Positions 35,842 through 46,447 of a stretch of DNA of 64,000 nucleotides are shown piece after piece (position 1 is the first letter of the stretch; each line of letters opens with the position of its first letter). The translations under genes were made by a program, and so were the position numbers. Source of the stretch: Cellulophaga sp. HaHa_2_95 (GTDB lineage Bacteria; Bacteroidota; Bacteroidia; Flavobacteriales; Flavobacteriaceae); assembly GCF_019278565.1 (NCBI RefSeq), contig NZ_CP058988.1, forward strand, positions 2,790,001 to 2,854,000, in the 5' to 3' direction. Below the pieces are notes generated by a model that ran no database searches, was not told where the DNA came from, and saw only the letters and a list, made by a program, of their open reading frames with translations.

Positions 35842-37377
35842 TTATCCCAACCAACCTTCTCTATCTAAACTACGGTATTGTATGGCCTCTGCTATATGCG
35901 TTCCAGTAACCGCTTCTGAAGCATCTAAATCCGCGATGGTCCTTGCTACTTTAAGAATTCTGTCATAAGCCCTCGCAGATAGGTTAAGGCGTTCCATGGC
36001 ATTTTTTAGCAACTGTTTAGAAGCATCATCCATTTTACAATATTTCCGAATATGTTTGGTATTCATTTGTGCATTGTAGTGTACGTTTTCCATTTCTTCA
36101 AAGCGCAGGGTTTGCAATTCACGAGCCGCAGTTACTCGCTTTCTTATTTCTACACTCCCCTCTCCTTTTCGCTCTTCCGATAATTTATCAAAAGGCACAG
36201 GTGTTACTTCTATATGAATATCAATACGATCTAAAAGTGGTCCAGATATTTTACTCAAATACCGCTGCATTTCTGCTGGGGAAGACGTTACCGGAGCATC
36301 TGGATCATTAAAATAGCCTCCGGGGCTTGGATTCATACTTGCCACTAACATAAAACTACTAGGATAGGTAACGGTAAATCGTGCTCTAGAAATGGTTACT
36401 TCTCTATCTTCTAAGGGCTGGCGCATTACTTCTAAAACACCACGTTTAAATTCTGGCAACTCATCTAAAAATAAGACCCCATTATGCGACAATGATATTT
36501 CTCCTGGCTGCGGATATGCTCCTCCGCCCACAAGTGCGACATCTGAAATAGTGTGATGAGGACTTCTAAAAGGACGCTGATTCATTAATCCCATATTCTT
36601 AATTTTACCGACAACACTATGTATTTTCGTAGTTTCTAGCGCTTCATGCAAAGTCATGGGTGGTAAGATAGACGGTAAACGTTTTGCTAACATTGTTTTA
36701 CCAGCTCCTGGTGGACCTATTAGAATAATATTATGTCCGCCTGCAGCGGCAATTTCCATGCACCGCTTAATACTTTCTTGCCCTTTTACATCAGAAAAAT
36801 CAAATTCAGGAAAATCTAAAGATTTATAGAACTCTTTTCGGGTATCTATTATAGTCTGTTCTAAGGGAGTACCTATATCAAAGTATTCTATAACTTCTTT
36901 GATATTCTCTACACCATAGACTTCTAAATCGTTAACTATGGCAGCTTCTCTAGCATTTTCTTTGGGAAGAATAAAGCCTTTATACCCTTCTTCTTTAGCC
37001 TTGATTGCAATAGGCAAAGCTCCTTTTATAGGTTGTAAACTACCGTCAAGAGAAATTTCTCCCATGATAATATATTTCTCTATATTTTCTGATTTTATTT
37101 GTCCAGATGCGGTTAAAATCCCTAAAGCTAAGGTAAGATCATACGCAGAGCCCTCTTTTCGCAAATCTGCGGGAGCCATATTAATGGTAAGTTTTTTTCC
37201 TGGTATTTTATACCCATTATTCTGTAATGCAGCAGCAATTCTATAATTACTTTCTTTAATAGCATTATCGGGTAGCCCTACTAGATGATATCCTATTCCT
37301 TTATCTACATTGACTTCTACTGTAATAGTTGTAGCCTCTACACCAAAAACAGCACTACCGTAAACCTTTGTAAGCAT
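35842..37377 (-). CDS. YifB/ComM family AAA+ ATPase
   Basis: 511 residues. An N-terminal Lon-protease-like domain (about 1-180; VGLPDNAIKESNYRI), then a magnesium-chelatase-type AAA+ domain with Walker A GPPGAGKTMLAKRL (about residue 220), Walker B GVLFLDELPEF and the arginine-rich segment, and a C-terminal Mg_chelatase_C domain. In gamma-proteobacteria ComM is a branch-migration helicase in natural transformation; in this phylum the role is less clear. Cytoplasmic. Confidence 0.93.
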   Translation of the reverse strand: MLTKVYGSAVFGVEATTITVEVNVDKGIGYHLVGLPDNAIKESNYRIAAALQNNGYKIPGKKLTINMAPADLRKEGSAYDLTLALGILTASGQIKSENIEKYIIMGEISLDGSLQPIKGALPIAIKAKEEGYKGFILPKENAREAAIVNDLEVYGVENIKEVIEYFDIGTPLEQTIIDTRKEFYKSLDFPEFDFSDVKGQESIKRCMEIAAAGGHNIILIGPPGAGKTMLAKRLPSILPPMTLHEALETTKIHSVVGKIKNMGLMNQRPFRSPHHTISDVALVGGGAYPQPGEISLSHNGVLFLDELPEFKRGVLEVMRQPLEDREVTISRARFTVTYPSSFMLVASMNPSPGGYFNDPDAPVTSSPAEMQRYLSKISGPLLDRIDIHIEVTPVPFDKLSEERKGEGSVEIRKRVTAARELQTLRFEEMENVHYNAQMNTKHIRKYCKMDDASKQLLKNAMERLNLSARAYDRILKVARTIADLDASEAVTGTHIAEAIQYRSLDREGWLG

Positions 37378-37434
37378 TTAGATTATTTTCCTTAAAAATA
37401 GGAAAATAATTAGACATACTTTACTTCTCTAGAA

Positions 37435-39828
37435 TTAATCCTCTAAGGGCTTGAAGATTAGCACAGATTCCGCAGAAGATTTAATCGCTTCTTTATTCAT
37501 CATCATCTTGCGAAACTCTCCGCTTACATACATTTTAGCTTGATCTTGGTAATGATTGCTTAGTATATTACCCGATTGTCCTGTTGGTAAAATACTTATA
37601 CTGTTTTCTACATCTGAAAAATCTATAATTCTACGTGTAGATGGTCCAGATAATACCTTGTATAAGCCATCTTCTGTATAACCAAAAGATAAATTATTAA
37701 TTACCTCTCTAGTACCGTTTATTTCATACGGCCCCACATTGAAATATTTACGCAAAGCTTCTACTTGTCCAATTGGATGTGGATGCTCTATGGAATGTAC
37801 TTTATTCCAAGTCCATTCTTGTGTATCTGCTCCAAATGATTGCTTTAAAGCAGCATAAGCTTGTTGAAAAGATCTATTTACAATAACAGATTTTGTTTCC
37901 ATCTCTGCTGTGGTGATATCATCCCACCAAACAGATTCTTTTTTTTCTGCCATCGGGGCAATAGTTCTTTTAAAAAAATGTGTTCCCAAAAATGAAGTAA
38001 ATTGCGCATCACTCAACTCATCGGCAAAGGTGTTTTTTATAAAAAAATAAATCCAACGGTGGTATATAGTACTCTCAACACTTTCTAAAGTAGCGTCGCC
38101 TTTCCAATGTTTTAATTTCTCTATTACTTCTAGCTGCCTTTTTGAAAACTCTTTAGGGTTCAATTCTTCTATAAGATTGTTCACAATGGCAGGATCTACG
38201 CTTGACGTAACATCTGTAATCATTTTTGCAACATCATGTTTGCTCCAATCATTTTTAGCATCTATAAGTTGCGTTATCCTTTTTGCCCTATTTTCTGGTA
38301 AATAATATCCTGGATAAATTTTTCCTAAAATAGAATCTGGCTGATTATTCGCGGAATACACATAATTCCAAGGTGGATTAATTGCATGCGGATTCTCCTT
38401 AAACTCTAAATATCGTAGAGGTTCTTCTAATCCTGTGCTTCCGTCTAAAATAAATTTTGTGTTTACACTGTCTGGCATTTGATACAATTTGGCGGTAGCA
38501 AACCAAGCTACATTTCCTTTAGCATCACCATACATAATATTCAACCCAGGCGCATGAATATCTGCTAATGATTTTTTAAAATCACGCAATCCATTGGCAT
38601 GTACAATACCATTATACGCTTTTAATGTTTTATTGTCCGTCTTCGTATAAGTCCAAGACATGGCAACGGGTTTATCTCCTGCAATTTGATCTGCTATACC
38701 GTTTAATACTGGACCATGAATTGTTTTTTTATAGGTAAATTGAATAGCATCTGCATCTTTAACTTTTATTGTCTTGGTGATACTTTCAAAACTTTTCCAC
38801 TCCTCTTTGTATTTATATTTACGCTTATCTGAAGGATGTTCTTCTTCGTAGTAAAAATCAATATCGTCATTCTCAAACATGGTTAATCCGTAGGCTAAAT
38901 TTCTATCATGTCCCAATAACGGAAAGGGCACACCTGCTAAATAGTAGCCATATTTCTCATACGTTGGTGTGCTCACATGAGCTTCAAACCAAACAGAGGG
39001 TTGTGAAAACCCGATATGAGGGTCATTGGCAAAAATAACGTGTCCGTTTTTTGTTTTCTCAGGAGAAAGCACCCAACTATTACTCCCTTCAAACATGGGC
39101 ACTGGTAATTTCTCTAATGCTTGTAATGCAATTTCAGAGACTGTACTTTTTAAAGCTTGCTTGCCTTTTGGATAATTAGAAATCAGTGTTAATGACGGGT
39201 CTACCTCAATTTCTAAATCTTTTAAATATTTTGGTCCTAGTTTTTCTTTAATAGAAGTAAGTAACGGATCTGTCTTATGTGCCATAGCAAAACTAAAGGC
39301 CATATATCCAATGGTATTATAGACATCTTTTAGTACAAATGGAGTTTTTTCAATCCCCGTTAAATAAAACTCTACCGGCGTGGGTCCGTCTTTGATATAG
39401 GCATTAATACCTTCAAGATAGGCATTGGTTAGACGTATACTTTCGTCATTCATATCTAAATGCGCTACCGTCTTTTCAGAAGCTTCATCAATGCCTAAAG
39501 AAATAAGAAACTTATCTGTAGTAATCATGTCTTTACCGAATACTTCAGACAGTCTTCCTGGACCTATTCTTCGTAGAAGTTCCATTTGCCACAAACGATC
39601 TTGCGCATGAACGTAACCTAAAGTCCTGAAGGCATCTTCTTCTGATGCCCCATAAATATGTGGAATGCCATACGAATCATAATAAACGCTCACTTCTTTT
39701 TTTATATGGTCTAATTCTTTCTCTCCACTATAGCTTGGTTTTAGGGATAGAATAAAAATTACAATTCCAATCACAAAAATTAATAGAATGGTACTAATGA
39801 ATAGAAATATTTTTTTGAGCTTCTTCAA
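37435..39828 (-). CDS. penicillin acylase family protein
   Basis: 797 residues, N-terminal nucleophile amidase. A single hydrophobic helix at residues 9-29 anchors or exports it. The alpha-like region (DSYGIPHIYGASEEDAFRTLGYVHAQDRLWQMELLRR) is followed by the self-cleavage site GSNSWVLSP, where Ser249 would become the N-terminal nucleophile; then NDPHIGFSQPSVWFEAH. Substrates may be amides such as acyl-homoserine lactones or acylated peptides; not predictable here. Stands alone. Confidence 0.92.
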   Translation of the reverse strand: MKKLKKIFLFISTILLIFVIGIVIFILSLKPSYSGEKELDHIKKEVSVYYDSYGIPHIYGASEEDAFRTLGYVHAQDRLWQMELLRRIGPGRLSEVFGKDMITTDKFLISLGIDEASEKTVAHLDMNDESIRLTNAYLEGINAYIKDGPTPVEFYLTGIEKTPFVLKDVYNTIGYMAFSFAMAHKTDPLLTSIKEKLGPKYLKDLEIEVDPSLTLISNYPKGKQALKSTVSEIALQALEKLPVPMFEGSNSWVLSPEKTKNGHVIFANDPHIGFSQPSVWFEAHVSTPTYEKYGYYLAGVPFPLLGHDRNLAYGLTMFENDDIDFYYEEEHPSDKRKYKYKEEWKSFESITKTIKVKDADAIQFTYKKTIHGPVLNGIADQIAGDKPVAMSWTYTKTDNKTLKAYNGIVHANGLRDFKKSLADIHAPGLNIMYGDAKGNVAWFATAKLYQMPDSVNTKFILDGSTGLEEPLRYLEFKENPHAINPPWNYVYSANNQPDSILGKIYPGYYLPENRAKRITQLIDAKNDWSKHDVAKMITDVTSSVDPAIVNNLIEELNPKEFSKRQLEVIEKLKHWKGDATLESVESTIYHRWIYFFIKNTFADELSDAQFTSFLGTHFFKRTIAPMAEKKESVWWDDITTAEMETKSVIVNRSFQQAYAALKQSFGADTQEWTWNKVHSIEHPHPIGQVEALRKYFNVGPYEINGTREVINNLSFGYTEDGLYKVLSGPSTRRIIDFSDVENSISILPTGQSGNILSNHYQDQAKMYVSGEFRKMMMNKEAIKSSAESVLIFKPLED

Positions 39829-40148
39829 AATTTACGAGGGTATTAAACCACTAAAAATAATACAAGATGAGCGCCTACTAAAGTATACTAGACCAATTGA
39901 TTAAAAACGGTGTTGTATAGCACAGCATAAGACCAAGAAAATGCATTTAAAACTATAGACCCAAGTTTTTAAATTCCATAATTCTTAATGTGCTTATATC
40001 CAATGAAAACAGATTTTTAATTTTAAATTATAACTAGCTAATTTTATAATTATACCATGCAATTTAAAAAATGATAAAGTTTATAAATTTCAATATTAGT
40101 CTACAATATTTGGTATTATTGTAATGATAACACTAAATCAAACTATAT
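39829..40148. other. 320-base AT-rich divergent intergenic region
   Basis: No gene, RNA or terminator was found. It is very AT-rich with several short inverted repeats (AATTATAA/TTATAATT near 40025-40055; ACAATA/TATTGT near 40102). It must hold the promoters of the penicillin acylase (minus) and the metalloprotease-like lipoprotein (plus), but no exact TAnnTTTG box was seen. Confidence 0.5.
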
Positions 40149-41306
40149 ATGAAAATCAAAGCAAACAAAATTATTTTGAGTTTAACCGCTGGATTACTCT
40201 TAGCTTCTTGTCAAAAAGAGGAGACGAACGTTTCAATAGAGGAATCTTTCAATGTTGCAAAAAGCTCTGCAACTAGTAAAAGTAATTCGTCATTAGAACA
40301 ATTATCTCCTACAGTACGTTTGGAGGGTATTGAGCTTTTCAACGACAATCCGTTTACAATTTCACAGGTTGTAACTCCTAGCGCATGTGCGCCTACATTA
40401 TTTAATACGGTCATAGATGAATCTGTTTCTAGTAATATCGATGCTTTAGGAGCCGAGTGGTATGAACTTTATGCTGAAATGAACTTTTATTATTCCCTAA
40501 CCGATACTGACGAACAATATTTTGGAGCCAATGGAGAGTATACTAACTTGGTTTCAAAAATCACTAGAGGATTAGAAGGTTTTTGGAATATGTCTAATGA
40601 AGTTAGCGTTCGTGGCCAACACAATAGTACCTTAAATGATTCAAGTAAGGTTATTGACATTTTAACTTTCTGGTATGGTTTACCAGAAGAAGAGGCTGCT
40701 ATTTATGCCGACTATTTCATAAACGTTGTAAATGCAGAAAGCACGTTTCTAATTGAATCCCCTCTTGTATCTTTTGATGGTTTTGCTATTGCACTAGAAG
40801 GTCAATTAGATCAAGGAGATTTAATTGTTATTGGCGATGGTTTGATAGCCTTAGCTGCTGAGGCAGGTGTAGATTCAAAAGTTGTTTGGTCTGGTATTAT
40901 GGCACATGAATGGGGACATCAAATACAATTTAATAATAGTAATTGGTATCCTAATGGTGCAGCAGATAATGCTCCAGAAGCAACAAGAACTACAGAGTTA
41001 GAAGCTGATTTCTTTACAGGATATTACTTAACACATAAAAGAGGTGGTACCTATAATTGGAAAAAAACTGAAGAATTCTTAAGCTTATTTTTTAATATTG
41101 GCGACTGTAGTTTTACCAGTGATGGTCATCATGGAACACCTGCCCAACGTATGGAAGCGGCAAAGCAAGGCTATATCTTGGCTCAAAGTGCTAAAAAGAA
41201 AGGTCATATTTTAGACGCAGAAGCTGTGCACATATCATTTTTAGAAATTCTTGAAACGGTTGTTGGTCCACAGGAAAATACAAATTTCTTAGCGGTAGCA
41301 CAATAG
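40149..41306 (+). CDS. zinc metalloprotease-like lipoprotein (HEWGH)
   Basis: 385 residues. Lipobox LLLASC with Cys21. The zinc motif HEWGHQIQF has His253, Glu254 and His257, followed by TTELEADFFTGYYL, where a Glu or Asp would be the third ligand. This is the layout of neutral zinc metallopeptidases (gluzincin-like), but the family is not firmly identified. A surface or periplasmic protease is inferred. Monocistronic, ended by the terminator at 41331. Confidence 0.78.
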   Translation: MKIKANKIILSLTAGLLLASCQKEETNVSIEESFNVAKSSATSKSNSSLEQLSPTVRLEGIELFNDNPFTISQVVTPSACAPTLFNTVIDESVSSNIDALGAEWYELYAEMNFYYSLTDTDEQYFGANGEYTNLVSKITRGLEGFWNMSNEVSVRGQHNSTLNDSSKVIDILTFWYGLPEEEAAIYADYFINVVNAESTFLIESPLVSFDGFAIALEGQLDQGDLIVIGDGLIALAAEAGVDSKVVWSGIMAHEWGHQIQFNNSNWYPNGAADNAPEATRTTELEADFFTGYYLTHKRGGTYNWKKTEEFLSLFFNIGDCSFTSDGHHGTPAQRMEAAKQGYILAQSAKKKGHILDAEAVHISFLEILETVVGPQENTNFLAVAQ

Positions 41307-41330
41307 TAGTTTTATTACTATACAATTTAC

Positions 41331-41372
41331 AAAATGGGTTAATTATATTTTAATTAACCCATTTTATTTTTT
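41331..41372. terminator. bidirectional terminator
   Basis: A 15-base stem (AAAATGGGTTAATTA and complement) followed by ATTTTTT lies between the metalloprotease-like gene (plus) and the DUF1801 gene (minus). Confidence 0.88.
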
Positions 41373-41374
41373 AA

Positions 41375-41803
41375 CTACATCCCCAAACTCGGTACGTGTT
41401 TTATGGTATGATATTGTAGCGCTGCTTTAATGCACGATTTTAATTCTTTCACCGGTATCTCTTCCTCTAATTTAAAAACCAGTGCTCTATTTCCCTCATA
41501 TGTAAATTGATCTGGAAATACTTCTTTAAATGTAGCTACCAACAGACTTGTACATTTAAAATATATAGCATAGTGTTCTGGAGTTTTTTTCTTCCAATCT
41601 ATACGAATAGTACTCCCCTTCTTAGCGATATAACTTGGTTCTCCCCATTTTAGAGTTTCTTCCAATTCCCGCACATCATCCAGCTCATTTGCGGCTTCTA
41701 AAATGAGATTCCTTAGTGCACGCATCTTAGGTCTAATAAGGTCTGGATACCCCTCAAAAACTAATGCCACTTTTGGATTTTCAAGTAATATTAGCTGTTC
41801 CAT
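41375..41803 (-). CDS. DUF1801 domain protein
   Basis: 142 residues, single DUF1801 (YdhG-like) domain: PDLIRPKMRALRNLILEAANELDDVRELEETLKWGEPSYI, then TIRIDWKKKTPEHYAIYFKC. Role unknown. Last gene of the operon that begins at 46984, 20 bases after the dsbD-type gene. Confidence 0.85.
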   Translation of the reverse strand: MEQLILLENPKVALVFEGYPDLIRPKMRALRNLILEAANELDDVRELEETLKWGEPSYIAKKGSTIRIDWKKKTPEHYAIYFKCTSLLVATFKEVFPDQFTYEGNRALVFKLEEEIPVKELKSCIKAALQYHTIKHVPSLGM

Positions 41804-41823
41804 GTTTTAAGAATAAGTCAAGT

Positions 41824-43788
41824 TTATTTTAAATTATCTAAGCCTTCCTGAAGCCAAACTTTATAGGTTTCGGTATCGGTATACTGTATCGAAGTATTTA
41901 AAACCTCTAATTCTGGAGACAATAACACATAATAGGGCTGTGATGCTGCATTAAAATTAAGCGTTTGGAACGTCCCCCATTTTTGCCCTACCGTTTCAAT
42001 ATGTTTTACACGTCCGGTTTCGTACTTAAAATCAAATTGTTCCAACGCTGGCAATGCTTTTCGGTCATCAATATATAACGAAATTAATACATAATTATCA
42101 TTTATAAGCTTAAACACTTCTGGATCACTCCATACATTTTCTTCCATTTTACGGCAGTTTACACAAGCCCAACCCGTAAAATCTAACAAAATTGGTTTAT
42201 GTACCTCTTTAGCATAAGCTACACCATCTTCAAAATCCTTAAAGCAATTTATCCCTAAAGGACAATCACTTTCTTGTTCAAAAACGCTGTAAAATTCTGG
42301 TGGCGGAAATCCGCTTAATAATTTTAAATTGGTCGTTTTTGTTAGCCCTAATCCTAAATAAAGGACAAAAGCTGCACTCACAAAAGCTAGCGTTTTACGG
42401 ATGCCAGATAGTTTTTGTTTGGGACCATCATGAGGGAATCGTAAAATACCAAATAGATAGAGCGTTAATAAGATAAATAATACAATCCATATTCCGATAA
42501 AAAGTTCGCGCTTAAGAAATCCCCAATTACCCACCAAATCTGCATTTGATAAGAATTTTAATGCTAAAGCTAACTCTAGAAAACCAAGAACTACTTTAAC
42601 AGTAGTCATCCATCCGCCCGATTTAGGTAGCGAATTTAACCATGCTGGAAATAAGGCAAATAACGCAAAAGGCAAAGCTAATGCGGTTCCAAACCCTAGC
42701 ATACCGGTAGATAAGTTTGTAGCAACATCACCATCTGCCAAAGCTGTACTTCCTAAAAGTCCGCCTAAAATAGGACCCGTACAAGAGAAAGACACAATTG
42801 CCAAAGTTACCGCCATAAAAAATATCCCCAATACCCCTCCTGCTTTAGAGGAAGCATTATCCATTTTATTAGCCCAAGAACTTGGTAAGGTCAACTCATA
42901 ATACCCAAAGAATGAAAAGGCAAAAAACACGAAGATTGCGAAGAATACAATATTTAACCAAACATTGGTAGCTATGGTATTTAATATTTGCGAGTCTACC
43001 GAATCAAATAAATGAAAAGGTAAGCTTAGTAAAAAATAAATTAAAACTATAAAAAAACCATAGAGTATTGCATTGGTAATCCCTTTGCTTTTAGTCCCCG
43101 ATTGCTTCGTAAAAAAAGATACGGTGAGCGGTATCATTGGAAATACGCAAGGCGTAAGCAAAGCAATTAATCCTCCTAAAAAACCAAGACTAAAAATCAT
43201 TAATAAACCAGAAGAACCACTAACACTATCTACAGTGCCTTCGGTTAATTTCTCTTTATTCTTAAGGTCTAAAATTAATTCTTCACTAAGTATTATACTA
43301 CGTTCATCAACTGTTTTTTCTTCTAAATTTACGGGGCCACCATCTAATGCAAAAATAAATTCTTGCTCTCCGGGAATACACACATCCTTACATACTTGAT
43401 AATACAAGAGCACATTAACTTGGGTAGTCGCCGTATTTTTGAGCTTTATTTTTTGCGTAAAAACAAGCTTCTCTTTGAAATACGTTTCATCTACCTCAAA
43501 AATATCGCTATACTCAGTGGTCGTTTCACTCTCCGTTGTTGCTCCTATAAGTTCATAATCTAGATTTGCTTTCTCAAAAACAAATTCACTGGGTTGTGAA
43601 CCTCCTTCTGCAGTATGTTGAGAATAGACATGCCAATCTTTAAAAATATCAGCTTTTATTATTAATTCAAATTCTATATCAGAGATTTTGTTTAATTCTT
43701 GTTCCCACAAAACAGGCTCTTCGTCTGTCTGAGAAAATCCTAAAAAAACATTGAAAAATGCCAGAAAAACTACTATATTTTTAATCAT
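41824..43788 (-). CDS. dsbD: DsbD-type thiol:disulfide interchange protein
   Basis: 654 residues. A signal and N-terminal periplasmic sensor-like domain (about 20-180) is followed by eight membrane helices with the reactive cysteines in LTPCVFPMIPLTVSFFTK and SCTGPILGG, then a C-terminal thioredoxin-like domain with GWACVNCRKME (CVNC). It passes electrons from cytoplasmic thioredoxin to periplasmic proteins, for cytochrome c maturation or disulfide repair. Overlaps tilS by one base (TAATG). Confidence 0.93.
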   Translation of the reverse strand: MIKNIVVFLAFFNVFLGFSQTDEEPVLWEQELNKISDIEFELIIKADIFKDWHVYSQHTAEGGSQPSEFVFEKANLDYELIGATTESETTTEYSDIFEVDETYFKEKLVFTQKIKLKNTATTQVNVLLYYQVCKDVCIPGEQEFIFALDGGPVNLEEKTVDERSIILSEELILDLKNKEKLTEGTVDSVSGSSGLLMIFSLGFLGGLIALLTPCVFPMIPLTVSFFTKQSGTKSKGITNAILYGFFIVLIYFLLSLPFHLFDSVDSQILNTIATNVWLNIVFFAIFVFFAFSFFGYYELTLPSSWANKMDNASSKAGGVLGIFFMAVTLAIVSFSCTGPILGGLLGSTALADGDVATNLSTGMLGFGTALALPFALFALFPAWLNSLPKSGGWMTTVKVVLGFLELALALKFLSNADLVGNWGFLKRELFIGIWIVLFILLTLYLFGILRFPHDGPKQKLSGIRKTLAFVSAAFVLYLGLGLTKTTNLKLLSGFPPPEFYSVFEQESDCPLGINCFKDFEDGVAYAKEVHKPILLDFTGWACVNCRKMEENVWSDPEVFKLINDNYVLISLYIDDRKALPALEQFDFKYETGRVKHIETVGQKWGTFQTLNFNAASQPYYVLLSPELEVLNTSIQYTDTETYKVWLQEGLDNLK

Positions 43789-45092
43789 TATGCTAGACTG
43801 AATTTTAATATTGTATGTGTCTTTTTTGATACTTTAAATCGATTATCTGCTCTCTTACCAATCACCCAAACTATGGCATCTTCACTACAAAGTAACCACT
43901 GTTGTTCTTTTTGAAATTGACTGTACTTCTCGTCTTTAAAGTATTTGCTTAACTTTTTTACTCCTTTCATTCCGAAGGGATAAAAATAGTCGCCTGTTTT
44001 ATATTTTCTTACAGTTAAAGGAAACTTTAAATGGTCTTTATCTACGTATAACGTATCTATACCTGTAGTTGTTATTGCCGATACTTCTTCAATTGTAATG
44101 GACAAAGGTTCCAGTACCGAATTACATGAGTCTCCGATTTCAAAAACATCGCTTGCAATAGAATGTACCGCTTTTAAATACAGGTAATCTCTATCTTTGA
44201 GCAGGCGGTGGCTAGCCGAATGCAATTCTTTACCACTCATAGCCGATAGTAAGTCTATGATTGCCGACGCATTTGTAAAACCAAATGGTTTAAATAAATG
44301 GTACACCAAAGACTCTAAGGTTTTCTGCTTCTTTAGTGCTGCAATAGATACCATAAATCCAGCATCATCTTCCTTAAAAAGAGCCATCCGTAGTTCCTGA
44401 ATATATTGGTCTAACAAATTTGCTGTTTCGGCTAAATATTGTTGACTTTGTAGAAAATTATTTAAAAAGGAAGGATGTAGTTCTTTTAAATGTGGAACAA
44501 TTTTATGCCTTATTTTATTCCGTACATATTTAGTTTCTTGATTACTTTTATCTTCCCTCCAAGAAATATTAAAGCGATGTGCATAGTCCAAGATCTGTTC
44601 TCTAGAAAATAGTAAAAGCGGTCTAGCGATGGTCGCTGTTCTTTCAGGAATACCCGTCAAACCATCAATACCCGTTCCTCTAGAAAGGTTGATTAAAAAC
44701 GTCTCTACGTTATCATCTGCATGATGCGCTGTAACCAGAGTTGCTATCTGATGTTTCGCTTGTAGTTCAGAGAACCAGTCATACCGTAATTCTCTGGCTG
44801 CAATTTGCAAAGAAACCTTATGAGCTTTCATAAATTTTTTAGTATCAAAGCTCGTATGGTACATAGGTATTTGTAACTCTGAGGCTAATGATACCACGAA
44901 AGCTTCGTCTGCATCACTCTCTGCTCCTCTTAATTTAAAATTACAATGGGCTAAAGAAAAATCTAATCCTATAGTTTTGCATAAGTGAACAAGTATTACA
45001 CTATCAATACCACCACTACAAGCTATTAAAAAATGCTTGTTTTTTAGTTCTGGAAAATTATCTTGAATATGTGATTTAAATTGTTCTTGCAC
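43788..45092 (-). CDS. tilS: tRNA(Ile)-lysidine synthase
   Basis: 434 residues. PP-loop SGGIDSVILVHL (about 26-37) binds ATP; it then forms lysidine at C34 of the CAU tRNA(Ile), so the codon AUA is read as Ile. Other motifs: HCNFKLRGAESDADEAFV, TAHHADDNVETFLINLSRGTG and RPLL. Residues after about 340 form the substrate-binding C-terminal domain. Essential gene. Operon member. Confidence 0.96.
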   Translation of the reverse strand: MQEQFKSHIQDNFPELKNKHFLIACSGGIDSVILVHLCKTIGLDFSLAHCNFKLRGAESDADEAFVVSLASELQIPMYHTSFDTKKFMKAHKVSLQIAARELRYDWFSELQAKHQIATLVTAHHADDNVETFLINLSRGTGIDGLTGIPERTATIARPLLLFSREQILDYAHRFNISWREDKSNQETKYVRNKIRHKIVPHLKELHPSFLNNFLQSQQYLAETANLLDQYIQELRMALFKEDDAGFMVSIAALKKQKTLESLVYHLFKPFGFTNASAIIDLLSAMSGKELHSASHRLLKDRDYLYLKAVHSIASDVFEIGDSCNSVLEPLSITIEEVSAITTTGIDTLYVDKDHLKFPLTVRKYKTGDYFYPFGMKGVKKLSKYFKDEKYSQFQKEQQWLLCSEDAIVWVIGKRADNRFKVSKKTHTILKFSLA

Positions 45093-45139
45093 AGTTACAA
45101 AAGTACATAAGAAAAATGAAGTCTATAGCTTCTCTAGCA

Positions 45140-46444
45140 TCAATTATCTTCAAGAACTTGACGCATTGCTTTTGCTTTAAGTAAACACTCTTGGTATTCA
45201 TTTTCTGGCGTTGCCATAGCAGTAATAGCGCTTCCTACAGAAAAAGAAATATACTTTTTACTTTTATTATAAAGAATGCTTCGGATGATCACATTAAAAT
45301 CAAAATCGCCTTCCGGAGAAAAATAGCCAACAGCACCACTGTACAATCCCCGCTTAAAGCTTTCCAAGGTTTCTATAATTTTCATGGCAGATACTTTAGG
45401 AGCCCCTGTCATACTTCCCATAGGAAAACTGTCTTTAATAATAGTTACCGGACTCTTATCTGCAGCTACATGGGCAATTACCGTAGATATCATTTGATGC
45501 ACTTGATCAAAAGTATACACTTTGCAGAGCTCCTCTACAGCTACTGTACCTTTAATGGCACTCTTAGACAAATCATTACGTACCAAATCTACGATCATGA
45601 TATTTTCTGCTCTTTCTTTCTCATCCTGCGATAAGCGCTCTATAAGTTTATCATCTTCCTCTTTATTGGAGGCTCTTTTGGCTGTACCTTTTATAGGCTC
45701 AGAAATTAGTTTTGAACCCATTTTTTTTAAATAGCGCTCAGGAGAAGCACACAAAAGAAACTTATCGTCTAATTTTAAAAATGTAGCAAAAGGTGCTTTA
45801 GAGATCTCATTTAATTTCTGATAGACTTTTAGTGGGTCCATTGTATAATTTTCCGCATAGAATTCTTGACAGAAATTTGCTTCATAAATAGCTCCGTGTT
45901 TTATATGATCAAGCATTTTAGTCACTTTACTAAAATACTCATCTTTAAAAATTCGCATTTTAATATGAATATCTTTGGCTGAACTCTGTGTTTTGTCTCC
46001 TGTATTAGGTGGACTCTTGATGATTGTTTGATAATCTTCTTCAATCTCATCATCAACCATATTTAAATAGTCAAACTCAAGGCAATGACCCTTAATTTTT
46101 ATTATTTTCTTCGGTTGAAAAAAATACAACTCAGGAAACTCAACACCATCAAAGTTAGCAGATTCCAGCTTTTCTACATCATTCTTTAAATCGTATGTCA
46201 AATATCCAAAAATCCAATCTTTGGTTTGCTCTTGATAGGTTTTTAAATCGTCAAAGGCATTTTTATGATCCGTTTTTATGGAGGTTAATGCATCAACAGC
46301 GATAAGCGCGTCAAAGGAATCATACTTTTGTTTGTGCGCATTGCTATCTAGCCAGACCACTTCATAATATTGTTGTGCCCATTGTAAAATCGAATCCTTA
46401 AGAAAAGGTAAATTCTCAAAGGTATAAGTAACTTTTTTTCGCAA
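45140..46444 (-). CDS. pabB: aminodeoxychorismate synthase component I
   Basis: 434 residues, chorismate-binding family: aminates chorismate on the way to p-aminobenzoate and folate. The motif PIKGTAKR, with the Lys typical of PabB (TrpE has PIAGT), points to PabB rather than anthranilate synthase. Also KHGAIYEANFCQEF, ENIMIVDLVRNDLSK and GSMTGAPKVSAMKIIE. No glutamine amidotransferase partner lies in the window. Three bases after the FMN reductase gene. Confidence 0.93.
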   Translation of the reverse strand: MRKKVTYTFENLPFLKDSILQWAQQYYEVVWLDSNAHKQKYDSFDALIAVDALTSIKTDHKNAFDDLKTYQEQTKDWIFGYLTYDLKNDVEKLESANFDGVEFPELYFFQPKKIIKIKGHCLEFDYLNMVDDEIEEDYQTIIKSPPNTGDKTQSSAKDIHIKMRIFKDEYFSKVTKMLDHIKHGAIYEANFCQEFYAENYTMDPLKVYQKLNEISKAPFATFLKLDDKFLLCASPERYLKKMGSKLISEPIKGTAKRASNKEEDDKLIERLSQDEKERAENIMIVDLVRNDLSKSAIKGTVAVEELCKVYTFDQVHQMISTVIAHVAADKSPVTIIKDSFPMGSMTGAPKVSAMKIIETLESFKRGLYSGAVGYFSPEGDFDFNVIIRSILYNKSKKYISFSVGSAITAMATPENEYQECLLKAKAMRQVLEDN

Positions 46445-46447
46445 TAC